Shown: positions 34,344-43,379 of the stretch, one piece after another
Position numbering within the stretch: position 1 is the first letter of the stretch
Layout: each line of letters begins with the position of its first letter
Assembly: GCA_035546335.1 (NCBI GenBank)
Contig: DATKDP010000005.1
Span: forward strand, 41,228 to 105,227
Direction: 5' to 3'
Length of the DNA: 64,000 bases
Origin: DATKDP01 sp035546335
GTDB taxonomy: Bacteria; Acidobacteriota; Thermoanaerobaculia; Gp7-AA8
Program-made: the position numbers and the translations under genes
The notes under the pieces: model-generated
Databases searched by the model: none
What the model saw: the letters and a program-made list of their open reading frames with translations, nothing else
What the model was told of the DNA's origin: nothing

Positions 34344-37186
34344 CCCTTCCGCTCCATTCTCAGCTCCACACCGCATCGACCCGGCTCGAGTGAAACGGTC
34401 CACTCTCCGCCGGTCGACGAGAGGTCGATGGATTCACGCCGATCTCCGCAAGAGACTTCCGCCTTGGCGTCGATCGCTTCCGCCGTACCGTCATCACGGA
34501 TTCGCTGAGCCCACACCTTCAACTCCGAGGCGCGAGGATCGTCGATCTCCACAGAGACGGCCCGCAGGGATGGCGAAAGACTCGCCGATGACGCATGCAC
34601 CACCTTCTCGCCATCCCGATCCGCAGTCCGGATCGCCGTCGCGTACGGCTCTCCGGCGAGCACCACATCGAGGCTCGCTTCATCGGATCGCGCAACATCT
34701 TCACGAAGGCACACCGCCGCGCGAGCCTTCAGCGCACCGCGACGCAGGATCTGAATCGTCACGGCAGCAGTCGCCATTGCGGAGACGAACGCCATCACTC
34801 GCAGCGTCGGATCCCGCCAGACGAAAAACCCGTGGATCAGCACGCTCGCGAGAAACAGAAGATAGATCATCGATGCGGTCCACGATCCGAGGAATCGGAT
34901 GACGAACCCGGGAACGACATCTCCCTTTCTGCGGCTCGACACCAGCAGAAGCGCAGGAAAGAGCCCGGCGAAAACGGGAATCGCGATCACGCCGAGAAAA
35001 CTGAGAGCGCCGGCAAACGACTCCTGATTCGTGATCAGCAGATATTCGACGACGGCAAAGACGAGGAAGACCGGAAGCGAGGCGATGGCGTAACGCCCGC
35101 GAGGGCTTCTCAGCAGAGGCTCGAGCCAACGAAAACCGAGACCGCGAAGTGGCCGGTTCACCTCCGCAGCAGCGGGATCCGGCGTGTCGGCCAGTGCGTC
35201 CCAGATCCGCCCCGGAACACGACGCCCAGTCGATTTTGCGAGACGGGCTCGGTACACGTTCGCCGTCTCATGATCCTGCTCGATCAGCCCCGACTCTTCC
35301 AGCTTCTCCAGATCCGCGCGAACAGCCGATTCCGGCGCGCCCGTGGCCTCGGCAATCAGAGCGGGTGATGCCGCTGCGTGGCGCACGAGATGCTGCAGAA
35401 TGGCGCGCTGCTCCGCAGGGAGCTCGAGCAGTTCCGCCAGTTGCAGTCCTCGCGGCATCCAGCCGGCCTGATACTCGAGGCTCCATGGCGTCGACAGGCG
35501 AAGAAGCGCGCGCTCGTCGTCGAGCTCGACGAGCTCGATCGCCAGGTCGATCTCCTCGCCGGCTCCCCGCGATTGCCACGAAGCGGCGGTCTCGAAGCCC
35601 AATCGACGCGTGCCCGCCGAGCCGGTGACGTCGAGCCGGAAGCGAGCCCGCCCGTCCCGCGTGCCGTGGTAGCTGAGCGCAGCAACGACGTTGCCTCGAT
35701 TCAGCCCGCGCGGTCTCAGCAGAATCTGCCCCTTTCCGCGCGGAAGCTCCAGAAGCGGGGTGATGCCGTGAGGAAGGCGCTCACGAATCAGATTGAACAA
35801 GCCGAGCGAATAATGGATCGATCCCATCCCCATGCCGAGGATGACGAAGAAGGCTCCAATCAGATGGACGATCGGTCCGACCAGGATCGCCAGAGGTGTG
35901 AGGACGGTCCCCGTTTCCCCGCTGAGTGCCCTGGAGGAGATCGCGCCATTGACGACGAAGACCCAGAGACAGTAGATGACCATCGCGGCTGTTTGTGCCG
36001 CTACCGTACCCCACAGAAGTGACTTTCCGGTCGCGTCGCGGCGCAAAACGAACTTTCCGCAGGTCCCAACGGAAAGATGACCGAAGTATGCCGAGAGCAC
36101 CACACCGAACAGGAGTCCGAGGATCTCCGGCTGGAAGGGTCTTCCACCGACGAACGGCACGTTGACGTAGAACAGAAGGGAACGGCTGACATGAGGAAGC
36201 GTGAGGACCACCAGCAGCGCGATCGCCGCCAGGTTGATCGCGCCGACCGCGAGCGCGGATGCCACAGTCGAGCTGAGCGATCCGCGCGACGTGAAGTAGA
36301 TACCGATCGCGAATAGCACGGCCGCCCACAGCTCCTTCGGCAGACCGACGGCACCCGCGATCGCCGACGAAAAGCCGATGTAGAAACAGACGAGCGCGAG
36401 TGCACAGATCGCCGCAAGCGTCACCGTCATCATCGCCGCGCCGGCCCGGCCGAGGTATTCCTCCACCATCCGGCCGAAATAGGCCGTACCGTAGCGAATG
36501 CTTCCCGTCCGCGTCACGACCTCCGCCATCGCGGCGATGGTAATGATGTTCACAGCTCCGAAGATTGCGAGAAAAATCACTCCCGCGATCGGTCCCACCC
36601 CCGCTAGCGCGATCGGAAGAGCGAGAATACCGACCCCGACCGTCTCGGTGAGGGTGAGGGAAAATGCAGCCCAGAACGGCGGCAGCGCATCGAACCATTT
36701 TCCGATGCGCTCACCCTGCCAGCGCAGCAGAGAGCCGAGTGTCGTCGCCTCGGCGTAGATCGTCGCCAGAGGCGCCTGATACGCGGAGGCGAAGGCGGAC
36801 TCCATGCGCTCATCGTCGAGCCCGAGGACTCTTCGGATCTTCGGTACGGAGCTCGATGTGAATCGATATTTCTGGCCGAGTGCGCGTGCAAGCGCTGCGC
36901 GAGCCCGCGGACTCTCGGGAACCAGGCTCGCCCACGCGTCCGCATACCGTTCGATCTGCTGGATTCGTGGCTGAACGGGGGGGCTGGCTCCGGTGGAGAA
37001 GGCGCTGAAGAACGCCAGATCGCGCTCGTGCTCGATGTCTTCGCTCCGAAAGCGAGTGAGCAGGCGACGTTCCCGCTCGACCACATGCGCGGTCCGGTTT
37101 TCGATCAGGAAAAGCAGCGTGCGGGCGCGCTGAGCCGAAAAGCCGCCGAGCACCTCGTCGCGAGTGAACAGATCGTCCGAGGTCAT
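34340..37186 (-). CDS. APC-type amino acid permease fused to winged helix and extra membrane/beta domains
   Basis: 948 residues, about twice a normal permease. Residues 1-165 are soluble and helical. Residues about 170-490 hold about 11 TM helices that resemble aromatic amino acid/APC permeases (SLTLTETVGVGILALPIALAG). Residues about 500-600 are beta-rich. Residues about 600-670 are a winged helix with MarR-like pattern (QLAELLELPAEQRAILQ, then SPALIAEATGAPESAVRADL and a wing). Residues about 720-840 contain 4-5 more TM helices, and the last 100 form a beta domain. The gene overlaps the binding-protein gene by ATGA. Transport plus sensing (a transceptor) is my reading; nothing here proves transport or DNA binding. 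Confidence 0.82.
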   Translation of the reverse strand: MTSDDLFTRDEVLGGFSAQRARTLLFLIENRTAHVVERERRLLTRFRSEDIEHERDLAFFSAFSTGASPPVQPRIQQIERYADAWASLVPESPRARAALARALGQKYRFTSSSVPKIRRVLGLDDERMESAFASAYQAPLATIYAEATTLGSLLRWQGERIGKWFDALPPFWAAFSLTLTETVGVGILALPIALAGVGPIAGVIFLAIFGAVNIITIAAMAEVVTRTGSIRYGTAYFGRMVEEYLGRAGAAMMTVTLAAICALALVCFYIGFSSAIAGAVGLPKELWAAVLFAIGIYFTSRGSLSSTVASALAVGAINLAAIALLVVLTLPHVSRSLLFYVNVPFVGGRPFQPEILGLLFGVVLSAYFGHLSVGTCGKFVLRRDATGKSLLWGTVAAQTAAMVIYCLWVFVVNGAISSRALSGETGTVLTPLAILVGPIVHLIGAFFVILGMGMGSIHYSLGLFNLIRERLPHGITPLLELPRGKGQILLRPRGLNRGNVVAALSYHGTRDGRARFRLDVTGSAGTRRLGFETAASWQSRGAGEEIDLAIELVELDDERALLRLSTPWSLEYQAGWMPRGLQLAELLELPAEQRAILQHLVRHAAASPALIAEATGAPESAVRADLEKLEESGLIEQDHETANVYRARLAKSTGRRVPGRIWDALADTPDPAAAEVNRPLRGLGFRWLEPLLRSPRGRYAIASLPVFLVFAVVEYLLITNQESFAGALSFLGVIAIPVFAGLFPALLLVSSRRKGDVVPGFVIRFLGSWTASMIYLLFLASVLIHGFFVWRDPTLRVMAFVSAMATAAVTIQILRRGALKARAAVCLREDVARSDEASLDVVLAGEPYATAIRTADRDGEKVVHASSASLSPSLRAVSVEIDDPRASELKVWAQRIRDDGTAEAIDAKAEVSCGDRRESIDLSSTGGEWTVSLEPGRCGVELRMERKG

Positions 37187-37268
37187 CAGCGGTGCCGGCT
37201 CCTCACGAATCGTTTCGCAGGTTCGAGCGTGATTCGCTGGCGATGTCTGCTCATCGGGGCAGACGACC

Positions 37269-38027
37269 TCAAGTTCCCAGCAGAACGGTCGCGATCTGAC
37301 GAAACGCCGCCGTGACCGGGTCGTCGGGATAGCGAAGTGCGAAGATGCCTCCGCTCCCGAGAGACATCATTTCATCGGAATGCGGAATCGCGGCGGCGAC
37401 CGAACATTGATACGTTTCCGCGACGTGGCGTTTCAGATCCTCCACGGCGAGCGTCGAAGGCACTTTGTTGAGAACCAGCGTCATCCGCGGAACTCCGAGC
37501 TTTCGGGCCACCTCGACGGTGACCGAGGTGCCCTGAAAGTCCTGCTGATCGGGACGCAGGACGATCCCCAGAGAATCCGACAGGGCAATCGACAGCAGCG
37601 TCTCCTCGTTGAGTCCCGGGTGCGTGTCGATCATCAGAACGTCGAGCGACAGATCGGAGGTGATCCGCCGGAATCCCTCCGTCAGCAGTTCGACGTCGTA
37701 TCCTTCGCGCAGCACGCGGGCGATGTCCCCCGCGCGAATGCTCGAAGGAATGAGGTAGATCGCGCCCGGAATCGGGGCGTCCAGTCTCGCAGTGACGTCG
37801 TATGCCGCCTGACGGATCTCGCAGCGCCCGTAGAGATAGTCGTTCAGCGCGCTCGTCATGTCCCCTTCGCTCAGTCCGAAGAGCACGTGAATCCCGGGCG
37901 ACTGAATGTCGGTGTCGATGACCGCGACCCGCTTCCCTTCGAGCGCGAGGATGGTGGCGATGTTCGCGCTGATGTTGGACTTGCCGGTACCTCCGCGGAA
38001 CGAGTGGATGGAAAGTGTCTTAGCCAT
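37269..38027 (-). CDS. MinD/ParA-family ATPase
   Basis: 252 residues from the ATG at 38027 (GAGG upstream; a GTG one codon earlier is possible). P-loop FRGGTGKS at residues 10-17: deviant Walker A with the usual signature Lys replaced by Arg11. Walker A' VAVIDTDIQSPGIH and Walker B LDVLMIDTHPGLNEETL follow. No MinD C-terminal amphipathic helix is obvious. Proteins of this family form ATP dimers and position partners on membranes or nucleoid. Here it precedes the permease gene by 82 bases on the same strand, so it may organise the permease-kinase cluster. It is not next to minC, minE or a parB. Confidence 0.88.
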   Translation of the reverse strand: MAKTLSIHSFRGGTGKSNISANIATILALEGKRVAVIDTDIQSPGIHVLFGLSEGDMTSALNDYLYGRCEIRQAAYDVTARLDAPIPGAIYLIPSSIRAGDIARVLREGYDVELLTEGFRRITSDLSLDVLMIDTHPGLNEETLLSIALSDSLGIVLRPDQQDFQGTSVTVEVARKLGVPRMTLVLNKVPSTLAVEDLKRHVAETYQCSVAAAIPHSDEMMSLGSGGIFALRYPDDPVTAAFRQIATVLLGT

Positions 38028-38145
38028 CACCGGGCATCCTCAGTGTCTCTCGTGCCCCGCTCACGCGGTCGTCCCCTTCCAAAATCGACACCGCTGAACC
38101 GCTCGAGGGACGTGGCTTCGGGTGCGTTCGCCAACCTGACCGAAC

Positions 38146-38151
38146 TATAAA
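38146..38151 (+). promoter_or_regulatory. -10-like hexamer upstream of bioY
   Basis: TATAAA, 95 bases before the bioY start; the -35 (TTCGCC, 13 bases away) is poor. No BirA-type operator palindrome was found nearby. Confidence 0.3.
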
Positions 38152-38245
38152 GAGAGTAACCTCGGATCGCAAGAAGCTCCCCCTCCCTCGGATCCCCTTT
38201 CGCAGGAGCGGAAAATCGGATATGGTCTCGGGCGGAGAAACGGAA

Positions 38246-38857
38246 ATGGAGAACAACAGTCCGATGACGCTGCCGAGCCTGGTGATCGAGCGGATGATCA
38301 ATCGCTCCGTTGCGATGAACATCCTTCTGATCGTGACCGGGAGCTTTCTGCTCGCGGTGTCGGCACAGGCGGCGATCCCGATTCCCTTCTCCCCCGTTCC
38401 ATGGACACTGCAGCCACTCGCGCTGCTTCTGATCGCGGCTTCGCTGGGCTCGGCACGGGGTACCGCTGCCGTCGTTCTCTATCTTTTCGAAGGTCTGGCC
38501 GGCTTCCCGGTGTTCGCCGGCGGTGCCGCAGGTCCTGCGGTTCTCGTCGGATTCACGGCAGGCTATCTCTACGCCTTCCCGGCAGCCGCCTGGATTGCGG
38601 GATTCGTCTCCGAGCGCGGTTGGGGGCGTTCGATCGTTCGCACCGGCCTGGGAATGGCTCTCGCTCTCGCCGTCATCCATCTCGGAGGAATGATCTGGCT
38701 CGCGACCTTCTACGGTCTCGGCTTCCGGGCCGCGTTCTCGATGGGGGTTGCGCCGTTCCTGCTGTCGGATCTGGTCAAGCTCGCCATTGCCGCCGCCCTT
38801 CTTCCCTCGGTCCAGCGCGCGATCGAGCGCAGCCACCACGCACCGAGCGTCCCCTGA
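38246..38857 (+). CDS. bioY: Biotin transporter BioY (ECF S component)
   Basis: 203 residues from the ATG at 38246, with GGAG upstream. Six TM helices. Family features: IPFSPVPWTLQPLALLL (the typical PVPxTxQ motif, residues about 43-60), LGSARGTAAVVLYLFEGLAGFPVFAGG, GPAVLVGFTAGYLYAFPAAAW, and a final helix from LLSDLVKLAIAAALLPS. BioY brings biotin into the cell, with an ECF ATPase module or alone. No ecfAT genes are nearby. It matches the presence of birA in this window, but birA here lacks a repressor domain. Divergent from the MinD-like gene. Confidence 0.93.
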   Translation: MENNSPMTLPSLVIERMINRSVAMNILLIVTGSFLLAVSAQAAIPIPFSPVPWTLQPLALLLIAASLGSARGTAAVVLYLFEGLAGFPVFAGGAAGPAVLVGFTAGYLYAFPAAAWIAGFVSERGWGRSIVRTGLGMALALAVIHLGGMIWLATFYGLGFRAAFSMGVAPFLLSDLVKLAIAAALLPSVQRAIERSHHAPSVP

Positions 38858-38914
38858 CAATGAACGCGCGGGCGCCTTGAAGGTGTCTCTGAGCCCCGCA
38901 AACCTTGCGGGTGC

Positions 38915-38996
38915 GCCTCGTAGGGACGAAGCATTTGCGCGAGGGGCAGAGCCGGGGGCTTGCTGGGGCGCAGCGCAAAAGCTTCGTCCGGGTGCT
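38915..38996. repeat. Stem-loop element of the GGACGAAGC family
   Basis: GGACGAAGCATTTGCGC (from 38924) is answered by GCGCAAAAGCTTCGTCC, with about 30 bases between containing CAGAGCCGGGGGCTTGCTG. The element near 48.5 kb is its reverse complement over about 80 bases. The rest of the gap 38858-39100 holds nothing I can identify. Confidence 0.8.
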
Positions 38997-39100
38997 TGCT
39001 ACGCTTTGCCAGGCCCTGCAGACGCATTCGCCGAGCAAGAATGCAGTGTTAACGCAAGCTCGGCCATGTGGTTCACCCTGTGACCGCGCGACGATCAGTA

Positions 39101-41545
39101 TTACTGCTGCGCCGCGGCGGGCTGCGGCTCGGGAAGTGTGATCTTCTCCCTCCCCTGGCGTTCGACTGTTTTCTGTTCCGCCGCCTGCTTCGGCAGAAGG
39201 GCGATGTCGAGCACGTCTTCCACATGTTCGACGAAATGGAATTGCATGTCGCGCTTGAGCGGCTCCGGCACTTCGATCAGGTCTCGCTCGTTGAGTCGCG
39301 GCAGGATGATCGTGTTGATCTTGGCCGCCCGCGCGGCCAGGACTTTTTCCTTCACCCCGCCGATCGGCAAGACCTCGCCGCGGAGCGTCACCTCTCCGGT
39401 CATCGCAACGTTCCGGCGCACCGGCTTCCCGGTGAGCACCGAGATGATCGCCGCCGTGATGGTGATTCCGGCGGAGGGTCCGTCCTTGGGGATCGCACCC
39501 GCCGGCACATGGATATGGATGTCGTGGGTCTCGAAGAAGTCGGGGGCGATTCCCTGTTCCTCGGCATGAGCCCGCGAGTAGGTGAGGGCCGCCTGCGCCG
39601 ACTCCTTCATCACCTCGCCGAGCTGGCCGGTGAGCTGCAGCTTTCCTTTCCCCTTCACCGCGATCGCTTCGATGAAAAGAATGTCGCCGCCCACCGCCGT
39701 CCACGCGAGACCGGTGGCGACTCCGACCTGATCGCGCTCGAGCAGCTCCTCGGCGAAGTGCCGCATCGGACCGAGGTACTTCTCGATCACCGGTTCGGTG
39801 ATTCGATAGACCTCCTGAGCCTTCCCTTCGGCGACCTGCACCGCGATCTTCCGGCAGATGGTTCCGATCTCTCTCTCCAGATTGCGCAGCCCCGCCTCCT
39901 TGGTGTAGCCGGTGATGATCTTCATGATGCCGCCATCGGTCCAGTTCACGTCGATTCCGGCGATTCCGTTCTCTTCCATCTGCTTGGGAATCAGATGGCG
40001 TTTGGCGATCATGACCTTCTCTTCATCGGTATAGCCCGACAGGCGAATGACCTCCATCCGGTCGAGGAAGGCAGGCTGGATGGTGTCGAGCACGTTGGCG
40101 GTGACGATGAACATGACGTTCGACAGATCGTAGGAGATGCCGAGGTAGTGATCGCGGAACGAGAAGTTCTGCTCCGGATCGAGAACCTCGAGAAGCGCCG
40201 AGGAGGGATCGCCCCGATAGTCGGCCCCGACTTTGTCGACTTCGTCGAGCATGAAGACCGGATTGGCCGTTCCCGCCTGATTGATCCCCTGAATGATCCG
40301 GCCCGGAAGCGCGCCGACGTAGGTTCGGCGGTGGCCGCGGATCTCCGCCTCGTCGCGAACCCCGCCGAGTGAGATGCGGACGAATTTGCGGTCGAGCGCG
40401 CGGGCGATCGAACGTCCCAGCGAAGTCTTGCCGACTCCCGGGGGCCCGACGAAACAGAGAATCGGACCGCGCATTTTCGTACCCTTGAGCTTGCGGACCG
40501 CGAGGTACTCGAGGATCCGCTCCTTGATCTTCTCCAGATCGTAATGATCTTCGTCGAGGATCTGGCGGGCGCGCTCCAGATCGTGGTTGTCGGCGGACAT
40601 CACGCCCCAGGGGAGACCCGTCATCCAATCGAGGTACGTTCGGATAATCGAGGTCTCCGCGGAATCGGGGTGGGAGCGCTCGAGGCGCTTGATCTGCTTT
40701 TCGATCTCCTCGCGCGCTTCCGGCGGGATTGCCTTCTCTTCGATTCTCTTCCGGTAGTTGTCGATCTCCTCGCTGAGCTCCTCCCCCTCGCCGAGCTCCG
40801 ATTGAATCGCCTTGAGCTGCTGGCGGAGGAAGTACTCCCGCTGGTTCTTGTTCATCTCCCCCTGGGCCGCGGTCGAGATCTCCTGCTGCATGGTGAGCAG
40901 ATTGATCTCGCGGATGAGCAGCTCATTGACCTTCTTGAGGCGCTCGATCGGATCGATCGTCTCGAGGATCTGCTGGGCCTCCTCGAGCTTGAGATCGAGA
41001 TTCGAGGCGCAGAGGTCGGTCAGGCGGGCGGGATCGTCGAGATTCGCCGCGATGACCATCACTTCCGGAGAGATGTTCTTTCCGAGAGCCACGGCGCGAT
41101 CGAGGTTCTGTTTGACCGATCGGATCAGAGCCTCGACCTCGAGGGGTCTCTCCCTGGTCACCGGCTCCTCGATGCGCGTGATCTTGGCCTTGAAGAAAGG
41201 GGCCGTTTGAATGAAGTAGTCGATGCGCGCTCGGGAGAGGCCCTGCACGAGAATCCGGATCCGGCCGTCAGGCAGCTTGAGCATCCGCATGATGATCGCC
41301 ACCGTACCGACTCGATACAGCTCGTCCTCTCCCGGATCCTCGTTCTGGAAGTCCTTCTGCGCGGTCAGCATGATCACCCGGTTCTCGGCCAGAGCCTGAT
41401 CGACGGCGTTGATCGACTTCTCACGGGAGACCGAGAGGGGGACGATGATGAAGGGAAAGATGACCAGATCCTTGAGCGGAAGAACCGGCAGAACATCGGG
41501 GATCTTGATCGCTTCCTCTTTGGCTGGCTCGTTGGGCTCGCCCAT
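39101..41545 (-). CDS. lon: ATP-dependent protease Lon
   Basis: 814 residues from the ATG at 41545, preferred because AGAAGGA lies 7 bases upstream; an ATG 9 codons earlier is possible. Lon unfolds and degrades misfolded and regulatory proteins in the cytosol. Order: N-terminal substrate domain (VLPLKDLVIFPFIIVPLSV), coiled coil, AAA+ module with Walker A GPPGVGKTSLG and Walker B VFMLDEVDK, sensor regions, and a C-terminal Ser-Lys protease with PKDGPSAGI (catalytic Ser) and GGVKEKVLAA (Lys). The C-terminal tail is rich in Glu, Pro, Gln and Ala. It lies 166 bases downstream of nrdR on the same strand. No heat-shock operator recognised. Confidence 0.98.
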   Translation of the reverse strand: MGEPNEPAKEEAIKIPDVLPVLPLKDLVIFPFIIVPLSVSREKSINAVDQALAENRVIMLTAQKDFQNEDPGEDELYRVGTVAIIMRMLKLPDGRIRILVQGLSRARIDYFIQTAPFFKAKITRIEEPVTRERPLEVEALIRSVKQNLDRAVALGKNISPEVMVIAANLDDPARLTDLCASNLDLKLEEAQQILETIDPIERLKKVNELLIREINLLTMQQEISTAAQGEMNKNQREYFLRQQLKAIQSELGEGEELSEEIDNYRKRIEEKAIPPEAREEIEKQIKRLERSHPDSAETSIIRTYLDWMTGLPWGVMSADNHDLERARQILDEDHYDLEKIKERILEYLAVRKLKGTKMRGPILCFVGPPGVGKTSLGRSIARALDRKFVRISLGGVRDEAEIRGHRRTYVGALPGRIIQGINQAGTANPVFMLDEVDKVGADYRGDPSSALLEVLDPEQNFSFRDHYLGISYDLSNVMFIVTANVLDTIQPAFLDRMEVIRLSGYTDEEKVMIAKRHLIPKQMEENGIAGIDVNWTDGGIMKIITGYTKEAGLRNLEREIGTICRKIAVQVAEGKAQEVYRITEPVIEKYLGPMRHFAEELLERDQVGVATGLAWTAVGGDILFIEAIAVKGKGKLQLTGQLGEVMKESAQAALTYSRAHAEEQGIAPDFFETHDIHIHVPAGAIPKDGPSAGITITAAIISVLTGKPVRRNVAMTGEVTLRGEVLPIGGVKEKVLAARAAKINTIILPRLNERDLIEVPEPLKRDMQFHFVEHVEDVLDIALLPKQAAEQKTVERQGREKITLPEPQPAAAQQ

Positions 41546-41711
41546 GACTGCGTCCTTCTTCCTGTTTTCCATCGCCGTCGTCCGGATCACCCGTCACTCC
41601 CCGGAAGAATGACGTGATTCGACGACCCGGCTCTGGCGGTTGGAATGATCGACGTCTCGGTCCGCGGAGATCGGAAGACTCTCCTTTGCAATGGCCATTC
41701 CCGAACCTGAC

Positions 41712-42173
41712 TCATGCTTTCTCCTCGTCCTTCAGCTGGTCGAGCTCGCGGACGAACGCTTCCACGTCCTCGAACCGGCGGTAGACCGATGCGAATCTCA
41801 CATAGGCGACTTGGTCGAGCTCGCGGAGCCGCTCCATGACCATGATTCCGAGGCGCTGGCTGGAGATCTCCCGCTCTCCCGATTCGTGCATCGCCACTTC
41901 GATCCCGTCGGCGATCGATTCGAGGAGCCCGGCGGAGACGGGCCGCTTGCGGCACGCAACCTGGAGACCTCGCATCAGCTTGACGCGATCGAACGGTTCG
42001 CGGCGCTCGTCGCGCTTGACGACATGAAAAGGCAACGATTCGATTTTTTCGTAGCTGGTGAAGCGTCGCTCGCACTGCACGCACTGCCGCCTCCGGCGAA
42101 TCACGTCACCTTCTTTGCTCTCACGCGAGTCGACGACCCGGTCTTCGGGGTGGCCGCAGAATGGGCAGCGCAT
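41712..42173 (-). CDS. nrdR: Transcriptional repressor NrdR
   Basis: 153 residues, usual length. Zn ribbon with Cys3, Cys6, Cys31 and Cys34 (MRCPFCGHPEDRVVDSR and RRRQCVQCERRF), then an ATP-cone (FDRVKLMRGLQVACRKRPVS) that senses ATP/dATP. It represses ribonucleotide reductase genes; none are in the window. The C-terminal tail is acidic. No clear Shine-Dalgarno is seen upstream of the ATG. Confidence 0.97.
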   Translation of the reverse strand: MRCPFCGHPEDRVVDSRESKEGDVIRRRRQCVQCERRFTSYEKIESLPFHVVKRDERREPFDRVKLMRGLQVACRKRPVSAGLLESIADGIEVAMHESGEREISSQRLGIMVMERLRELDQVAYVRFASVYRRFEDVEAFVRELDQLKDEEKA

Positions 42174-42227
42174 GCTCGAGCTGCGTGGGAGTTACTCCGT
42201 CATGCCCGGCGCAGCAGGCTATAGATA

Positions 42228-43289
42228 TCACTCCTCCTTCGTTTCTCCAATTCCCGAGCCGTCGTCCGGCAGGGTCTCCCGTCGCTCCGCCAGACGCGAG
42301 ATCGACTTCCAGCTCAATCCTTCGTGGGTGACGAGAAAGATCCCGGTGAAGATCACCGGACAGACACCGACGAGGTGAAAGATGAAGGCGACGGCAACCG
42401 AGGTGTTCACGTCGAACAGGTAGAACGAGGTGAGCGCAATCTGCGAAGCCTTGTGATAGCCGCCGACGCCCGCCGGGGTCGGCACGACCAGGCCGATGAT
42501 GGCCATCGCCGTGACGAAGAAGCTGGCCATGAAGGGCAGCGGGCGATCGAAGGCAAGCAGCACGAGATAGAACTGCAGACCGAGACACATCCAGAGGCTG
42601 GCGGTGAAGAACACGACCTTGGCCAGGGCCCGCGGGTGATGAACGATCCGGAGCGAGGTGACGAACGAGTCGAAGAAACGCATCCAACCGGTTCGAAGAA
42701 CACGGGGAAGGATTCGCCCGATCACCTCATGGAGCTTCCGCGCCGTCGGATTGAAAAAGTAGATCGCGACCACGAACAGGGCGACGGACAAGACGACTGC
42801 CAATGCGATGCCGGCGGCGGTTTGAATGGCGACCACCTTCCCCCGCCCCAGTGTGGCGACGAGCTGTTGCCCTGCAGTCGCGAAGAAGAGCAGAAAACAG
42901 GTGAGCATCGAGAACAGATCGATCATCCGTTCGGTCAGGATCGTACCGAGTGCTGTCGAGAACTTCACACTGGTACGTCTCGAGAGGAGCGCGGGCCGGA
43001 CCACGTCGGCCGCACGGATCGGCAGGAGCATCGAGATCATGTATCCGGCCGCCGAGGCGAAATAGGTGTCGTAGAGCCGTGGCGGGCTCGCGGGATCGAG
43101 AATCATGCGCCAGCGAAGCGACCGGCAGAGCAGCGCGGTCATGTTGGCCCCGATCGCCAGGATCAGCCATCCGAAGTTCGTCGTGGCGATCAGTTGCAGA
43201 ACGCTCCTCGGATCGCTGTTCCGCAGAAACAGCGCCAGGAAGAAGACGGTGAGCGCCAGGATCAGCGCGAAACGCAGAATTCGTTTCAA
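42228..43289 (-). CDS. Lysylphosphatidylglycerol synthase/flippase-like membrane protein
   Basis: 353 residues, TTG start. About eight TM helices with the PF03706 pattern: SLRWRMILDPAS after the second helix, ASAAGYMISMLLPIRAADVVRPALLSRRT (conserved P-x-R-A/GE region), LTERMIDLFSM, and VVPTPAGVGGYHKASQIAL near the C-terminus, which is the most conserved stretch of the family. It lacks the MprF synthetase domain, so it is not a lysyltransferase. Related proteins flip or transport lipids or polyprenyl products in the inner membrane. Substrate not predictable. Divergent from the deacetylase gene; both start with TTG. Confidence 0.9.
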   Translation of the reverse strand: MKRILRFALILALTVFFLALFLRNSDPRSVLQLIATTNFGWLILAIGANMTALLCRSLRWRMILDPASPPRLYDTYFASAAGYMISMLLPIRAADVVRPALLSRRTSVKFSTALGTILTERMIDLFSMLTCFLLFFATAGQQLVATLGRGKVVAIQTAAGIALAVVLSVALFVVAIYFFNPTARKLHEVIGRILPRVLRTGWMRFFDSFVTSLRIVHHPRALAKVVFFTASLWMCLGLQFYLVLLAFDRPLPFMASFFVTAMAIIGLVVPTPAGVGGYHKASQIALTSFYLFDVNTSVAVAFIFHLVGVCPVIFTGIFLVTHEGLSWKSISRLAERRETLPDDGSGIGETKEE

Positions 43290-43379
43290 CCGGACCGCGT
43301 TGTATCACAGTTGACTCGGGCATCCGGGATCGCGACGCTGCGTCTGCTGCCGGCGACCCTCCGATTCGCGGAGACGATC

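Noticed and set aside
38860..39100. Small protein genes in the bioY-lon gap
   Set aside because: Open frames coincide with the stem-loop repeat and occur likewise at the other copy, so they come from the repeat.
42174..42227. NrdR box upstream of nrdR
   Set aside because: TATAGATATCA resembles half of the known box, but no paired second box is seen.
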